Part shown: positions 43,810 to 52,107 of the stretch, piece after piece | Layout: every line of letters begins with the position of its first letter | Position numbering within the stretch: position 1 is the first letter of the stretch | Assembly (NCBI RefSeq): GCF_037977055.1 | Contig: NZ_CP150274.1 | Location: 3,224,001 to 3,288,000 of the forward strand | DNA from: Paenibacillus sp. FSL K6-1096 | GTDB lineage: Bacteria; Bacillota; Bacilli; Paenibacillales; Paenibacillaceae | Reading direction: 5' to 3' | Length of the DNA stretch: 64,000 nt | Made by a program: the position numbers and the translations under genes | Notes under the pieces: generated by a model | The model's database searches: none | Told to the model about the DNA's origin: nothing | Seen by the model: only the letters and a program-made list of their open reading frames with translations

Positions 43810-44621
43810 CAGCGCTCGCCTCCTTGGGAGCGGAATTCCGGCTGCCATGGGGCGGCCAGCCGTTCCAGCAGACTCATCAGTCCATAGCTGGCGATCCCGA
43901 GCAGAGCGCCGACCAGAACCGTAGACCAGAACATATACGCATGGGAGGGACCGTAGTAGAGATTGCGCAGCATGATGACGCCGATCCCCCGCTGCGCGCC
44001 CATCAGCTCAACGAGGATGGCACCGGTAACCGCCAGCGGTGCAGCGATCTTCAGCCCGCTGAACAGTGCCGGAAGCGAGGCCGGAAGCCGCAGCTTCCAG
44101 TATACCGTCCACGGCCTTGCGGCGTAGGAATGCATCAGCTCCAGAGCAGAGGGGTCCACACTGCGCAGACCGCGCAGCATATTCAGTGCTACAGGGAAGA
44201 AGGTAATATAGCCGGAGATGATAATTCTCGATACCTGCTCATCGCGCACAATACCGTAAATAATCGGCGCAAGCCCCAGAATGGGAATCATCTGCGAAGC
44301 TACCGCATAAGGGAAGGCGAGCTGCTCTATCGTACGCGACAGGCTCATCAGCACCGCCAGAAGCACCCCGGCGAAGGCACCGATCAGGAAGCCGGCCCCG
44401 GCATTGCCGAAGGTTGCTCCCCCTTCCCGGAAGAGCGTGCCGCTGTACATCCAGAGCGTGGCGGCTACCTCATGGACATAAGGCAGCTTGGACTGGGCCA
44501 GCGGCGTCCGGGCCACATGCAGCAGCCACCAGGAGGCCGCCTCCCACAGGATCAGCAGACCGGAGACCCAGACGAACAGCGGCAGCGCACGCCTGAGCAT
44601 CACCGCACGGTTCAGCTTCAT
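43809..44621 (-). CDS. ABC importer permease (SsuC/ThiX type), first copy
   Basis: A protein of 270 residues with six helices. The EAA-like loop SALELMHSYAARPWTVYWKLRLPASLPALFSGLK aligns with that of the second permease. It begins 2 bp after the ATPase stop and is coupled to the second permease by a 1-base overlap. Two different permeases are unusual for this importer class, which often uses a homodimer, but heterodimers are known for predicted pyrimidine transporters. The substrate is not visible. Confidence 0.88.
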   Translation of the reverse strand: MKLNRAVMLRRALPLFVWVSGLLILWEAASWWLLHVARTPLAQSKLPYVHEVAATLWMYSGTLFREGGATFGNAGAGFLIGAFAGVLLAVLMSLSRTIEQLAFPYAVASQMIPILGLAPIIYGIVRDEQVSRIIISGYITFFPVALNMLRGLRSVDPSALELMHSYAARPWTVYWKLRLPASLPALFSGLKIAAPLAVTGAILVELMGAQRGIGVIMLRNLYYGPSHAYMFWSTVLVGALLGIASYGLMSLLERLAAPWQPEFRSQGGER

Positions 44622-44623
44622 GG

Positions 44624-45406
44624 CTACACCCCTTCGAAGCTGCCGCGAATCCGGGCAACCAGCTCGAAGAACTCCGGGCTGTTCCTCATCTGCGGCGTAC
44701 GCGGGCGCGGCAGCGGAATATCCACGACCGCCGAGAGCCGTCCCGGGTGCGGAGACAAGACGAAGACTCTGTCCGACAGGAAGATCGATTCAGGAATGCT
44801 GTGGGTCACGAACACAATCGTGCTCTGCACCTTGCTCCAGACGGACAGCAGCTCTTCATTCAGCCGTTCGCGCGTGAATTCATCCAGCGCCGAGAACGGC
44901 TCATCCATGAGCAGGATTTCCGGCTCCATCGAGAGCGCTCTGGCAATAGCGACACGCTGCTGCATTCCCCCGCTGAGCTGCCAGGGATACTTGTCGGCGA
45001 AGCCCTGCAGACCGACCAGCTCCAGCAGCTCCAGCGCTTTATCCTCGCGGACGGACCGCTTGACGCCCAGCAGCTCCAGCGGCAGCGTGATATTATGCTT
45101 CACCTTCCGCCAGTCGTACAACACAGGACTTTGGAAGACGATACCGTATTTCTGGGCCAGCCGGGCCTCCTTGGCACTTTTGCCGGCTACTGTAATATTG
45201 CCCGCTGTTGGTGTGATAAGATCTGCCATCAGTCTCAGCAGAGTCGTCTTGCCGCAGCCCGAAGGTCCCAGCAGAGAGACGAATTCGCCCTTGGCAATAT
45301 TCAGGCTTACCTGATGCAGCGCCAGCACATCCGCCGATTCGGTCCGGTAGCGCATCTCGACGCTGTCGAGTTGGATTTCAGGAATCTTTTTTGCGGCTAA
45401 TGACAT
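44624..45406 (-). CDS. ABC importer ATPase (SsuB/TauB type)
   Basis: A protein of 260 residues. Walker A GPSGCGKTT, Q-loop GIVFQSPVL, signature WQLSGGMQQRVAIARAL, Walker B ILLMDEPFSALD and switch His in FVTHSIPESIFL are all present. It powers the neighbouring permeases. The start at 45406 has GGAGGAG upstream, removing 5 residues of the longer ORF. It is the first gene of a minus-strand run: ATPase, permease, permease, binding protein, mmsA, aminotransferase. Confidence 0.92.
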   Translation of the reverse strand: MSLAAKKIPEIQLDSVEMRYRTESADVLALHQVSLNIAKGEFVSLLGPSGCGKTTLLRLMADLITPTAGNITVAGKSAKEARLAQKYGIVFQSPVLYDWRKVKHNITLPLELLGVKRSVREDKALELLELVGLQGFADKYPWQLSGGMQQRVAIARALSMEPEILLMDEPFSALDEFTRERLNEELLSVWSKVQSTIVFVTHSIPESIFLSDRVFVLSPHPGRLSAVVDIPLPRPRTPQMRNSPEFFELVARIRGSFEGV

Positions 45407-45730
45407 CCGGCACTCCTCCATTCCTGAGTCAATTTAACGTTAATTAATATAACACATTATTCCTTACAAAAGCATTTATTCGTTTTCCATGTAGGATTAA
45501 TTAACATGTTACACTTTGCACTCTGCTCCCACATTAGACAAAGCGTAAAAGGGACACGATGAAATTCCGTCATTTTGTCCAGGCAGCCGTTTATATTGTT
45601 AATATCGGGAGCGTTATGCCGATAAAAATAGTAAGCATTACGCCCTCCGCCAGTCCGAACCCGTCCTCCCATGTCATCTATGCGGTTGTGTGCTATCATT
45701 GAATTCATCTCAACACCTGGAGGCACTCCC
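45407..45730. other. Intergenic region between the importer operon and the diguanylate cyclase gene
   Basis: This 324-bp region has no believable gene. AT-rich sequence from 45430 to 45530 probably holds the importer promoter on the minus strand. ACATTAGACA at 45531-45540 repeats half of the palindrome near the PucR gene. Confidence 0.5.
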
Positions 45731-47323
45731 ATGGAAGCCATGATTTCAAATTATATTATTATCGTCTCCATTTCCGGCGTGCTGAGCGCATTGCTGGCTT
45801 TGTTTGCTTTTTACCGTAAAACGGACTTCACCGGGCTTAACGCCTTCATCGTCAGCTCAGCCGCCTCGGCGGTGTACACCTTCGCCTTCGCACTCGAGCT
45901 CTCCGGAAGCTCCATGCAGGAGATCAAATTCTGGATCAAGCTGGAGTACCTCGGCATGCCTTATATCGCCCCTTCCAGCCTGCTGATGATTATGCACTTC
46001 GTCGGCCTGGAGCGGCTGATTACCCGCAAATTGCTGACTTTTCTATATTCGGTTCCCCTGATCTCCACCGTGCTGGTATGGACCAACGACCTCCATCACC
46101 TGTTCTATCAATCCATCTATTTCCGGGCAGGTGCGCCAACACCGCTGGTGGATATCGTCATGGGTCCCTGGTACATCGTGCAGGGCAGTATGACCTTCGG
46201 CTGCATGCTGGCCGGGATGTGTCTGATTCTGTGGCGCTGGGGCCGGATGAGACGGGCATACCTGCGGCAGATGCTGATCATTTTCGTCGGGCAGTTCCTT
46301 CCGGCGCTGGGCGCTTTTCTGTACCTGATGGATCTGACCCCTTACGGCATAGACCCCGTACCGGTGGTGATGAGCGTCACCTCCTCCCTGTATATCTGGG
46401 CCATTCTCTCGCGCGGAATGCTGACCGCTGCACCTATTGCCCGGGAGAATCTGTTCGAGAGCATGCGTGACGGCGTGCTGGTAATGGACCTCTCGGATAA
46501 GCTGGTGGATTATAACCGCGCTGCCGCAGAGATGCTGGAGGGTCTGGACGCCGCCGCCATCGGCCGCCCCCTCGCCCAGCTGTTCCTCCCGGCCGGCCCG
46601 GAGGCTGCCGATTATGTCATGAATTCCAATCCGCAGGACAGCGAAGAGCATGAGCTGGTGTGGCATTCAGGCGGAGAAGTCCGCTACTACCAGATCCGCT
46701 CCTCTCCCGTACTGAAGCATGACGGACTGCTGGCCGGACGGATGATTATGCTGATCGATGTGACCGAACGCACGCTGCTTCAGGAGAAGCTGCTGCAGCT
46801 CGCCACCATCGACAGCCTCACCGGGATATACAACCGCACCCATTACATGGAGCTGAGCCGGCAGAAGCTGGAGGAAGCCGCTGCGGCGGACAACCCCTTC
46901 TCCATCATTCTGATGGATGTGGACTTCTTCAAAAGCATCAATGACCGGTTCGGCCACCAGTACGGAGATATGGCGCTCCAGCATGTAGTCAGCATCTGCC
47001 GCCGGCATCTGCGGCCAGATGACATCTTCGGCCGGTATGGCGGCGAGGAATTCGTCCTGAGCCTGCCGGGAGCGGCACTTCCGGAAGCTGCCGGGACCGC
47101 CGAGCGTATCCGCGCGGATCTGGAGCAGAGCATCTTCTCTACGCTGTCCGGCCCCATCAGCCTGACGGCCAGCTTCGGCGCAGCAGAAGCGGCCCGCGGC
47201 CGGCACTCGCTTGAAGAGCTGCTCTCCGAGGCCGACCACGCCCTCTACTCCTCCAAGCGGAACGGCCGCAATACCGTCCATCTGTCCAGCGGCTCCTCTA
47301 TTACCCGCTATATGCCCGGGTGA
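45731..47323 (+). CDS. Membrane diguanylate cyclase (7TM, PAS, GGDEF)
   Basis: A protein of 530 residues. Seven helices (about 1-235) of the histidine-kinase-N 7TM type are followed by a PAS-like domain (about 240-350; ENLFESMRDGVLVMDLSDKLVDYN) and a GGDEF domain with the active variant GRYGGEEFVLSLPG. An inhibitory RxxD site is present (RPDD, ahead of GGEEF), unlike the three GGDEF-EAL proteins in the window. It therefore should make c-di-GMP under product control. The ATG at 45731 follows GGAGG at 7-8 bp. Confidence 0.9.
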   Translation: MEAMISNYIIIVSISGVLSALLALFAFYRKTDFTGLNAFIVSSAASAVYTFAFALELSGSSMQEIKFWIKLEYLGMPYIAPSSLLMIMHFVGLERLITRKLLTFLYSVPLISTVLVWTNDLHHLFYQSIYFRAGAPTPLVDIVMGPWYIVQGSMTFGCMLAGMCLILWRWGRMRRAYLRQMLIIFVGQFLPALGAFLYLMDLTPYGIDPVPVVMSVTSSLYIWAILSRGMLTAAPIARENLFESMRDGVLVMDLSDKLVDYNRAAAEMLEGLDAAAIGRPLAQLFLPAGPEAADYVMNSNPQDSEEHELVWHSGGEVRYYQIRSSPVLKHDGLLAGRMIMLIDVTERTLLQEKLLQLATIDSLTGIYNRTHYMELSRQKLEEAAAADNPFSIILMDVDFFKSINDRFGHQYGDMALQHVVSICRRHLRPDDIFGRYGGEEFVLSLPGAALPEAAGTAERIRADLEQSIFSTLSGPISLTASFGAAEAARGRHSLEELLSEADHALYSSKRNGRNTVHLSSGSSITRYMPG

Positions 47324-47487
47324 CGAGGGCAGCCGCTGCCCTGCGGAACCGCCTCCCTGGAAGCACTTCCCGCCCCCCGTTTCGCCCATTCCTGTGTTGC
47401 GCTTGTTTGCCTTGATGGGTTTTCAGTTTAATAAGTAGGTAGCCAGTACTGCTACCGGTGAGATCAGACCGACAAGGAGGCCTCTCT

Positions 47488-48333
47488 ATGATTAAGATCG
47501 GGCTTACCGGCTTCGGCGACCATGAGGAGCTGTACGGCAGAATCAAGCCCGCTGAGCGGCTTCCTGCCTACAGCGCTTATTTCTCCATCGTTGAGATCGA
47601 CAGCTCCTTCTACGCTGTACAGCCGGTGAAGAACTATGAGAAGTGGGTGAACCAGACCCCGGAATCCTTCAAGTTCATTGTGAAGGCGTACCAGGGGATG
47701 ACCGGACATCTGCGCAGCAAAAAGAATTACTACGACACCCCCGAGGAAATGTACCGGGCATTCCATACCTCTATCGCCCCTGTGCGCTCCGCCGGCAAGC
47801 TGGCCATGACCCTGTTCCAATTCCCGCCGTGGTTCGACTGCACCAGAGACAATGTGGAATTTCTGCGGGAGATTAAGGAGAGAATGCTTGATGTGCCCTC
47901 TGCGGTCGAATTCCGCAACGAGTCCTGGTACAGTGCGGAGATGCGTGAACGGACGCTCCGGTTCCTGGAGCAGGAAGGCTGGATTCATACTATAGCCGAT
48001 GAGCCGCAGGCCGGTTCTGGCTCCATCCCGATTGTCCCGGTGGCGACCACGCCGGATATTACCTACGTGCGGCTGCACGGCCGCAATGCCGGAGGCTGGA
48101 ACCAGAGCAGCCACCCCGACTGGCGCAAGCTGCGCTACCTGTACCGTTACAGCACGGAAGAGCTGACAGAGTGGCGGGGCCGGCTGCTTACGCTCGAGCG
48201 GACCTGCAAGGACATCTATGTAGTGTTCAATAATAACTCCGCCGGGGATGCTACCCCCAATGCGCTGGAGCTGCAGTCGCTGCTCGGAATCGACGGCGGA
48301 CTCGCCCCGCGCCAGCTAGATTTATTCACCTGA
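47488..48333 (+). CDS. DUF72-family protein (YunF/YecE-like)
   Basis: A TIM-barrel-type protein of 281 residues from the DUF72 family. Conserved segments: IKIGLTGFGDHEELYG, FSIVEIDSSFYAVQP, FQFPPWFDC, VEFRNESWY and TYVRLHGRNAGGW. No biochemical function is established for the family, although an enzyme role is suspected from conserved Glu, Arg and His residues. AAGGAGG precedes the ATG at 47488. It is between the cyclase and amylase genes on the same strand but separated by gaps over 100 bp, so co-transcription is uncertain. Confidence 0.88.
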   Translation: MIKIGLTGFGDHEELYGRIKPAERLPAYSAYFSIVEIDSSFYAVQPVKNYEKWVNQTPESFKFIVKAYQGMTGHLRSKKNYYDTPEEMYRAFHTSIAPVRSAGKLAMTLFQFPPWFDCTRDNVEFLREIKERMLDVPSAVEFRNESWYSAEMRERTLRFLEQEGWIHTIADEPQAGSGSIPIVPVATTPDITYVRLHGRNAGGWNQSSHPDWRKLRYLYRYSTEELTEWRGRLLTLERTCKDIYVVFNNNSAGDATPNALELQSLLGIDGGLAPRQLDLFT

Positions 48334-48441
48334 TGTACAGAGAGTTACATATATTACTTTCACACCCTGCTGTAGGCATAGATATATAGATCTGTTGCCC
48401 ACTTGAAGTCGTCACATCAATGTAAAGGAGGCCACAAGCGT

Positions 48442-49932
48442 ATGAAGAGAAACCATACCATGATGCAGTTTTTTGAATGGCATGTTGCGGCGGATGGAGA
48501 GCACTGGAAGCGCCTTGCCCAGATGGCCCCGGAGCTGAAGGCGGCGGGCATTGATGCCGTGTGGGTTCCCCCGGTGACCAAAGCGGTCTCCCCGGAGGAT
48601 ACCGGATACGGGGTCTACGACCTCTACGACCTGGGTGAATTCGATCAAAAAGGCGCCGTGCGGACGAAATACGGGACCAAGCAGGAGCTGGTGGACGCCA
48701 TTGCCGAGTGCCTGAAGAACGGCATTGCCGTCTACGTGGACCTGGTGATGAACCATAAGGCCGGAGCCGATGAGACCGAGGTCTTCGAGGTGATTGAGGT
48801 TGACCCTAACGACCGCAACAAGGATATTTCCCAGCCGTTTGAGATTGAGGGATGGACGAAGTTTGATTTTCCGGGACGGGGGAATGAGTACTCCAGCTTC
48901 AAATGGAACCATACCCACTTCAACGGTACCGATTTCGATGCCCGGGAGGGCCGCACCGGCGTGTTCCGCATTGACGGGACGAACCGGAGCTGGAATCAGA
49001 ATGTGGATGATGAATTCGGCAATTACGACTACCTGATGTTCGCCAACATCGATTATCTTAACGATGAAGTGAAGCAGGAGATGCTGAACTGGGGCAAATG
49101 GCTGGTCGATACGCTGCAATGCAGCGGGTACCGTCTGGATGCGATCAAGCACATCAACCATGAGTTCATCAAGGAATTTGCCATGGAGATGAAAAAGAAA
49201 CGCGGCGAGGACTTCTACATTGTCGGCGAATTCTGGAACTCCAACCTGGAGGCCTGCCGCGAATTCCTGAACACCGTCGATTACCAGATCGATCTGTTCG
49301 ATGTCTCGCTGCATTATAAGTTCTACTCCGCTGCGCTGGCCGGCCGGGATTTCGACTTAAGGCATATTCTGGACGATACGCTGGTCCAGACCCATCCGGC
49401 CAATGCCGTCACCTTCGTGGACAATCATGATTCCCAGCCGCATGAGGCGCTGGAATCCTGGGTCGGCGACTGGTTCAAGCAGAGTGCCTACGCTCTGATT
49501 CTGCTGCGGCGCGACGGCTACCCCGTGGTCTTCTACGGGGATTATTACGGCATCGGCGGCCCTGCCCCGATGGAGGGCAAGAAGCAGGCCATTGACCCGC
49601 TGCTCTGCGCCCGGTACACCAAAGCCTACGGGGATCAGGACGATTACTTCGACCATCCCAATACCATCGGCTGGGTGCGCCGCGGCGTGCCGGAGATCGA
49701 AGGCTCCGGCTGCGCCGTGGTGATCTCGAACGGGGACAACGGCGAGAAGCGCATGTTCGTCGGTGAACAGCGCGGCGGCGAGGTGTGGGAGGACTTCACC
49801 CGCAACCGCGGGGAGACCGTCACCATTGGGGAAGACGGCTGGGCCGTGTTCCCCGTGAACGGCGGGAGCGTCTCTGTCTGGGCGCTGCCGGAGCCGAAGC
49901 CGGCGGACGCCTGTGCGGCAGAGGAGAACTAA
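48442..49932 (+). CDS. Intracellular alpha-amylase, GH13 subfamily 5-like
   Basis: A protein of 496 residues without a signal peptide, so it acts in the cytoplasm. The GH13 barrel is complete: VDLVMNH (region I), GYRLDAIKH with nucleophile D233 (II), VGEFW with acid/base E263 (III) and FVDNHD with D330 (IV). The C-terminal beta domain ends near residue 485. It hydrolyses alpha-1,4-glucans, probably maltodextrin or glycogen products. AAAGGAGG is 10 bp before the ATG. A strong terminator follows. No other glycogen genes are nearby. Confidence 0.92.
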   Translation: MKRNHTMMQFFEWHVAADGEHWKRLAQMAPELKAAGIDAVWVPPVTKAVSPEDTGYGVYDLYDLGEFDQKGAVRTKYGTKQELVDAIAECLKNGIAVYVDLVMNHKAGADETEVFEVIEVDPNDRNKDISQPFEIEGWTKFDFPGRGNEYSSFKWNHTHFNGTDFDAREGRTGVFRIDGTNRSWNQNVDDEFGNYDYLMFANIDYLNDEVKQEMLNWGKWLVDTLQCSGYRLDAIKHINHEFIKEFAMEMKKKRGEDFYIVGEFWNSNLEACREFLNTVDYQIDLFDVSLHYKFYSAALAGRDFDLRHILDDTLVQTHPANAVTFVDNHDSQPHEALESWVGDWFKQSAYALILLRRDGYPVVFYGDYYGIGGPAPMEGKKQAIDPLLCARYTKAYGDQDDYFDHPNTIGWVRRGVPEIEGSGCAVVISNGDNGEKRMFVGEQRGGEVWEDFTRNRGETVTIGEDGWAVFPVNGGSVSVWALPEPKPADACAAEEN

Positions 49933-49943
49933 TCTGCCGGGGA

Positions 49944-49985
49944 GCGGGCAATGCAGCGGGACAGCGGCTGCATTGCCCGCTTTTT
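49944..49985 (+). terminator. Intrinsic terminator after the amylase gene
   Basis: GCGGGCAATGCAGC and GCTGCATTGCCCGC form a perfect 14-bp stem followed by TTTTT. Confidence 0.92.
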
Positions 49986-49992
49986 GGTGCAT

Positions 49993-50057
49993 TTGTGCTT
50001 CTGATTTCCGCCTCATAGCCACTTGCGGCAGAATCAGGTTCACTTGTGCTCCTGATT
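49993..50057. repeat. 51-bp repeat family C, two partial units
   Basis: TTGTGCTTCTGATT at 49993 and TTGTGCTCCTGATT at 50044 are 51 bp apart. The unit differs in sequence from families A and B. A similar stretch in opposite orientation (AATCAGGAGTACAGGTGA) is at 50443-50460. Confidence 0.65.
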
Positions 50058-50115
50058 ATCTCCAAACTAACTTATCACCAACTAATAACTGAATCAAGAA
50101 ATTCCCATTGGAGCA

Positions 50116-50337
50116 TTATCCGCAACCGTCCACACTTTATCCACAATTTATACACAAATCCCGTGTCTTATCCACAACACTAATATTACTTTTCCACAAG
50201 CGGAAACCTCTTACTTTAACTTTACTTGCGATAGACATAAGAAATGGGTCAGTCTCAGCAGCATTCGTCCCGCTTTCCTGTCACTATCGGACTGATGAGA
50301 GGGATTTATCCCCAGACTTATGCACATATTACCCACA
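50116..50337 (+). other. Cluster of DnaA-box-like sites
   Basis: Eight nonamers match the DnaA box TTATNCACA or differ by one base, all in the same orientation: TTATCCGCA 50116, TTATCCACA 50137, TTATACACA 50148, TTATCCACA 50168, TTTTCCACA 50190, TTATCCCCA 50306, TTATGCACA 50318 and TTACCCACA 50329. Steps of 21, 11, 20, 22, then 12 and 11 bp place them roughly on one helix face within two sub-clusters. No dnaA, dnaN or AT-rich unwinding element is nearby, so this is not oriC. It may be a DnaA-titrating or regulatory cluster like those known elsewhere in Bacillus. The spaces between sites hold no gene. Confidence 0.75.
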
Positions 50338-50393
50338 ATACATCCGCCGCAAAGCTAATTTTTTCAAACCCGGTTAGTTGAACAACGCAAATA

Positions 50394-50428
50394 AGGCGCT
50401 GCTTAGCCGCAGTGGCTAAGCAGCGCCT
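50394..50428 (-). terminator. Terminator-like hairpin downstream of bioY
   Basis: AGGCGCTGCTTAGCC and GGCTAAGCAGCGCCT form a perfect 15-bp stem with a 5-base loop. On the minus strand it is followed by TATTTGCG, so it probably ends the bioY transcript, 132 bp after the stop. Confidence 0.7.
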
Positions 50429-50442
50429 ATTCCGGTTGCTTG

Positions 50443-50461
50443 AATCAGGAGTACAGGTGAC
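50443..50461. repeat. Inverted single copy of the family C repeat core
   Basis: AATCAGGAGTACAGGTGA matches the reverse complement of the family C core (AATCAGGAGCACAAGTGA) with two differences. It lies on the far side of the DnaA-box cluster, so the cluster is flanked by inverted repeats about 400 bp apart. Confidence 0.5.
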
Positions 50462-50559
50462 AGATTATGACGCTAACCATGGGGATACAGTCAAATGGCA
50501 AACGGACAAGTTGTCCCCATATATCTGTCCATATCCCCGGCCGGCCATCCACCGCTCAA

Positions 50560-51171
50560 TTACCGGCTTATCGTCGGCTGGTCCCCGTCCGCCCAGGTGC
50601 CGGTGTTGCTGCTGTTCAGAATGCGTTCAATCGGGTACACTCTCCAGACTGCGGTCACAACGGCCGAGCATAATACTGCTTTGAGCAGGTCACCCGGGAT
50701 GAACGGCCACATACCGGCCGTTAAGGCCTTGGCAAATGAATCCATACCTGTGGAATATGCCAGCCAAGCTACACCTGCGGGATAGACGAGCAGCGCACCG
50801 CAGATAAAGTTGACGGCCAGCAGCTTCACGAAGGTATATCTGTCCTGCTTAATACGTTCAGCGAAGAAGCCGATCAGCCAGGCCACGAACGGCCAGGAGA
50901 AAATATAACCTGCAGTAGGCCCTGTCAACACCGCAAGTCCGCCGCTTCCGCCCATGACCTGGAATCCGGCAGCGGCCAGTCCGATGACGATCAGCACAGC
51001 GAGCGCACCGTAACGGGCACCCAGTATAGAACCGGCGAGCATAACCGCGAGGGTCTGCATCGTAATGGGAACCGTGGAGAAAGGCAGCGAGATTTTGAGA
51101 TAGCTCAGGGCGATCATAACTGCCGCAAATAACGCGCTGAAGATCAGGCCGCGGGTGGTCCATTTCTTCAT
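50560..51171 (-). CDS. bioY: BioY biotin transporter substrate-binding subunit
   Basis: A protein of 203 residues with six helices. BioY signatures are present: LPFSTVPITMQTLAVMLAGSILG near the N-terminus, LTGPTAGYIFSWPFVAWLIGF, and FIPGDLLKAVL near the end. It is the S component that binds biotin; it needs the ECF ATPases and EcfT encoded divergently 117 bp away. TTGATG-N17-TATAGT forms its promoter. No BirA-like operator or riboswitch was recognised. The C-terminal tail is longer and more polar than usual but ordinary. Confidence 0.92.
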   Translation of the reverse strand: MKKWTTRGLIFSALFAAVMIALSYLKISLPFSTVPITMQTLAVMLAGSILGARYGALAVLIVIGLAAAGFQVMGGSGGLAVLTGPTAGYIFSWPFVAWLIGFFAERIKQDRYTFVKLLAVNFICGALLVYPAGVAWLAYSTGMDSFAKALTAGMWPFIPGDLLKAVLCSAVVTAVWRVYPIERILNSSNTGTWADGDQPTISR

Positions 51172-51203
51172 GGACGAAGCCCCCCTTTTTTTAGGATCAC
51201 TAT

Positions 51204-51232
51204 ACCATCCCCCCTCGGATACATCAATCCTG
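51204..51232 (-). promoter_or_regulatory. Sigma-A promoter for bioY
   Basis: On the minus strand TTGATG, a 17-bp spacer and TATAGT precede the bioY ATG by about 35 bp. Confidence 0.6.
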
Positions 51233-51239
51233 GAATGTT

Positions 51240-51248
51240 TGTTATAAT
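51240..51248 (+). promoter_or_regulatory. Extended -10 promoter for the ECF genes
   Basis: TGTTATAAT is a consensus extended -10 element, 41 bp before the first ATPase start. The -35 region is poor. It lies just upstream of the bioY promoter and on the other strand, so the two transcription starts are close together. Confidence 0.5.
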
Positions 51249-51288
51249 GGGTAGCAATTGTTGACTATAAGCTTGATGGAAAGCAGGC

Positions 51289-52107
51289 ATGAGGATGATC
51301 AGGGCGCACAATCTAACCTTGTCCGTACAGGAGGGCCAGCACAGCCGTACAGTACTGCAAGGGATTACTATTCATATCGGGGCGGGAGAATGGGTGGCGC
51401 TCACCGGAGCCAACGGCTGCGGCAAAACCTCGCTCATCCGCACCTTCAACGGACTGAGCCTCCCCTCCGGCGGCAGCCTGTCCGTGGCCGGGCTTGATCT
51501 GCGCCTGCCCCGCAGCCGCACGGAGGTGAAGCAACACGTTCAACTGGTGTTTCAGAATCCTGAAGCACAGACAGTCGGCTCTACCCCGCTTGAGGATATC
51601 GCCTTCGGTCTGGAAAACAGAGGACTCAGCCGGGACCGGATGCTTGTGCGAATCGGCGAGATCCTGGAGCAGGTCGGACTGGCCCATAAAGCCGAAGCGG
51701 ATGTCTCCACCCTGTCCGGCGGAGAACGCCAGCGGCTGGCCGTAGGCTGCTGCCTGGCGCTGGAAGCCAAGGTGATGATCTTCGATGAAGCCACCTCCAT
51801 GCTTGACCCGGCGGGAAGACAGGACATCCTGGAGCTGGCCCGGGGACTGTGGCAGGCGGGGACAACCATCCTCTGGGTAACCCAGCGGATGGAGGAGCTG
51901 GCAGAGAGTCCGCGCATCGCCGTGCTGGGCGGAGGGCAGCTGCTCTATGACGGGAGCCCGCGCAGCCTGTTCTATGCTTCCGGGCTGCCGGATGCACTCG
52001 GCTGGGTTCCCGCTCCGGCCGTCCGGGTCGGCAGGCTGCTGCAGCAGCAGGGCTGGCCGCTGCACCTGCTGCCGCTGACCGGCCGGGAGCTGGAGGCGCT
52101 GCTATGA
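51289..52107 (+). CDS. ecfA: ECF transporter ATPase EcfA (CbiO type)
   Basis: A protein of 272 residues. Walker A ANGCGKTS (Ser for the usual Thr), Q-loop LVFQNPEAQTVGSTPLEDIAFGL, signature LSGGERQRLAVG and Walker B MIFDEATSMLD are visible. The NPE-xx-T Q-loop is typical of EcfA1. It pairs with the ATPase domain of the next gene, which overlaps it by 4 bp (ATGA). The ATG at 51289 follows GGAAAGCAGG; ATG at 51295 is a possible alternative. Confidence 0.88.
   Translation: MRMIRAHNLTLSVQEGQHSRTVLQGITIHIGAGEWVALTGANGCGKTSLIRTFNGLSLPSGGSLSVAGLDLRLPRSRTEVKQHVQLVFQNPEAQTVGSTPLEDIAFGLENRGLSRDRMLVRIGEILEQVGLAHKAEADVSTLSGGERQRLAVGCCLALEAKVMIFDEATSMLDPAGRQDILELARGLWQAGTTILWVTQRMEELAESPRIAVLGGGQLLYDGSPRSLFYASGLPDALGWVPAPAVRVGRLLQQQGWPLHLLPLTGRELEALL

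Noticed and set aside
50116..50337. Chromosomal replication origin
   Set aside because: DnaA-box-like sites are present, but there is no dnaA or dnaN, no AT-rich unwinding region and the flanking genes are amylase and bioY.
50108..50377. An 89-residue ORF over the DnaA-box cluster
   Set aside because: Its sequence is produced by the repeated TTATCCACA boxes; it lacks a ribosome site and any family resemblance.
51172..51288. BirA operator or biotin riboswitch between bioY and ecfA
   Set aside because: I could find promoters but no clear BirA dyad, and no biotin riboswitch class is known. The TTGTTGAC stretch alone is too weak.
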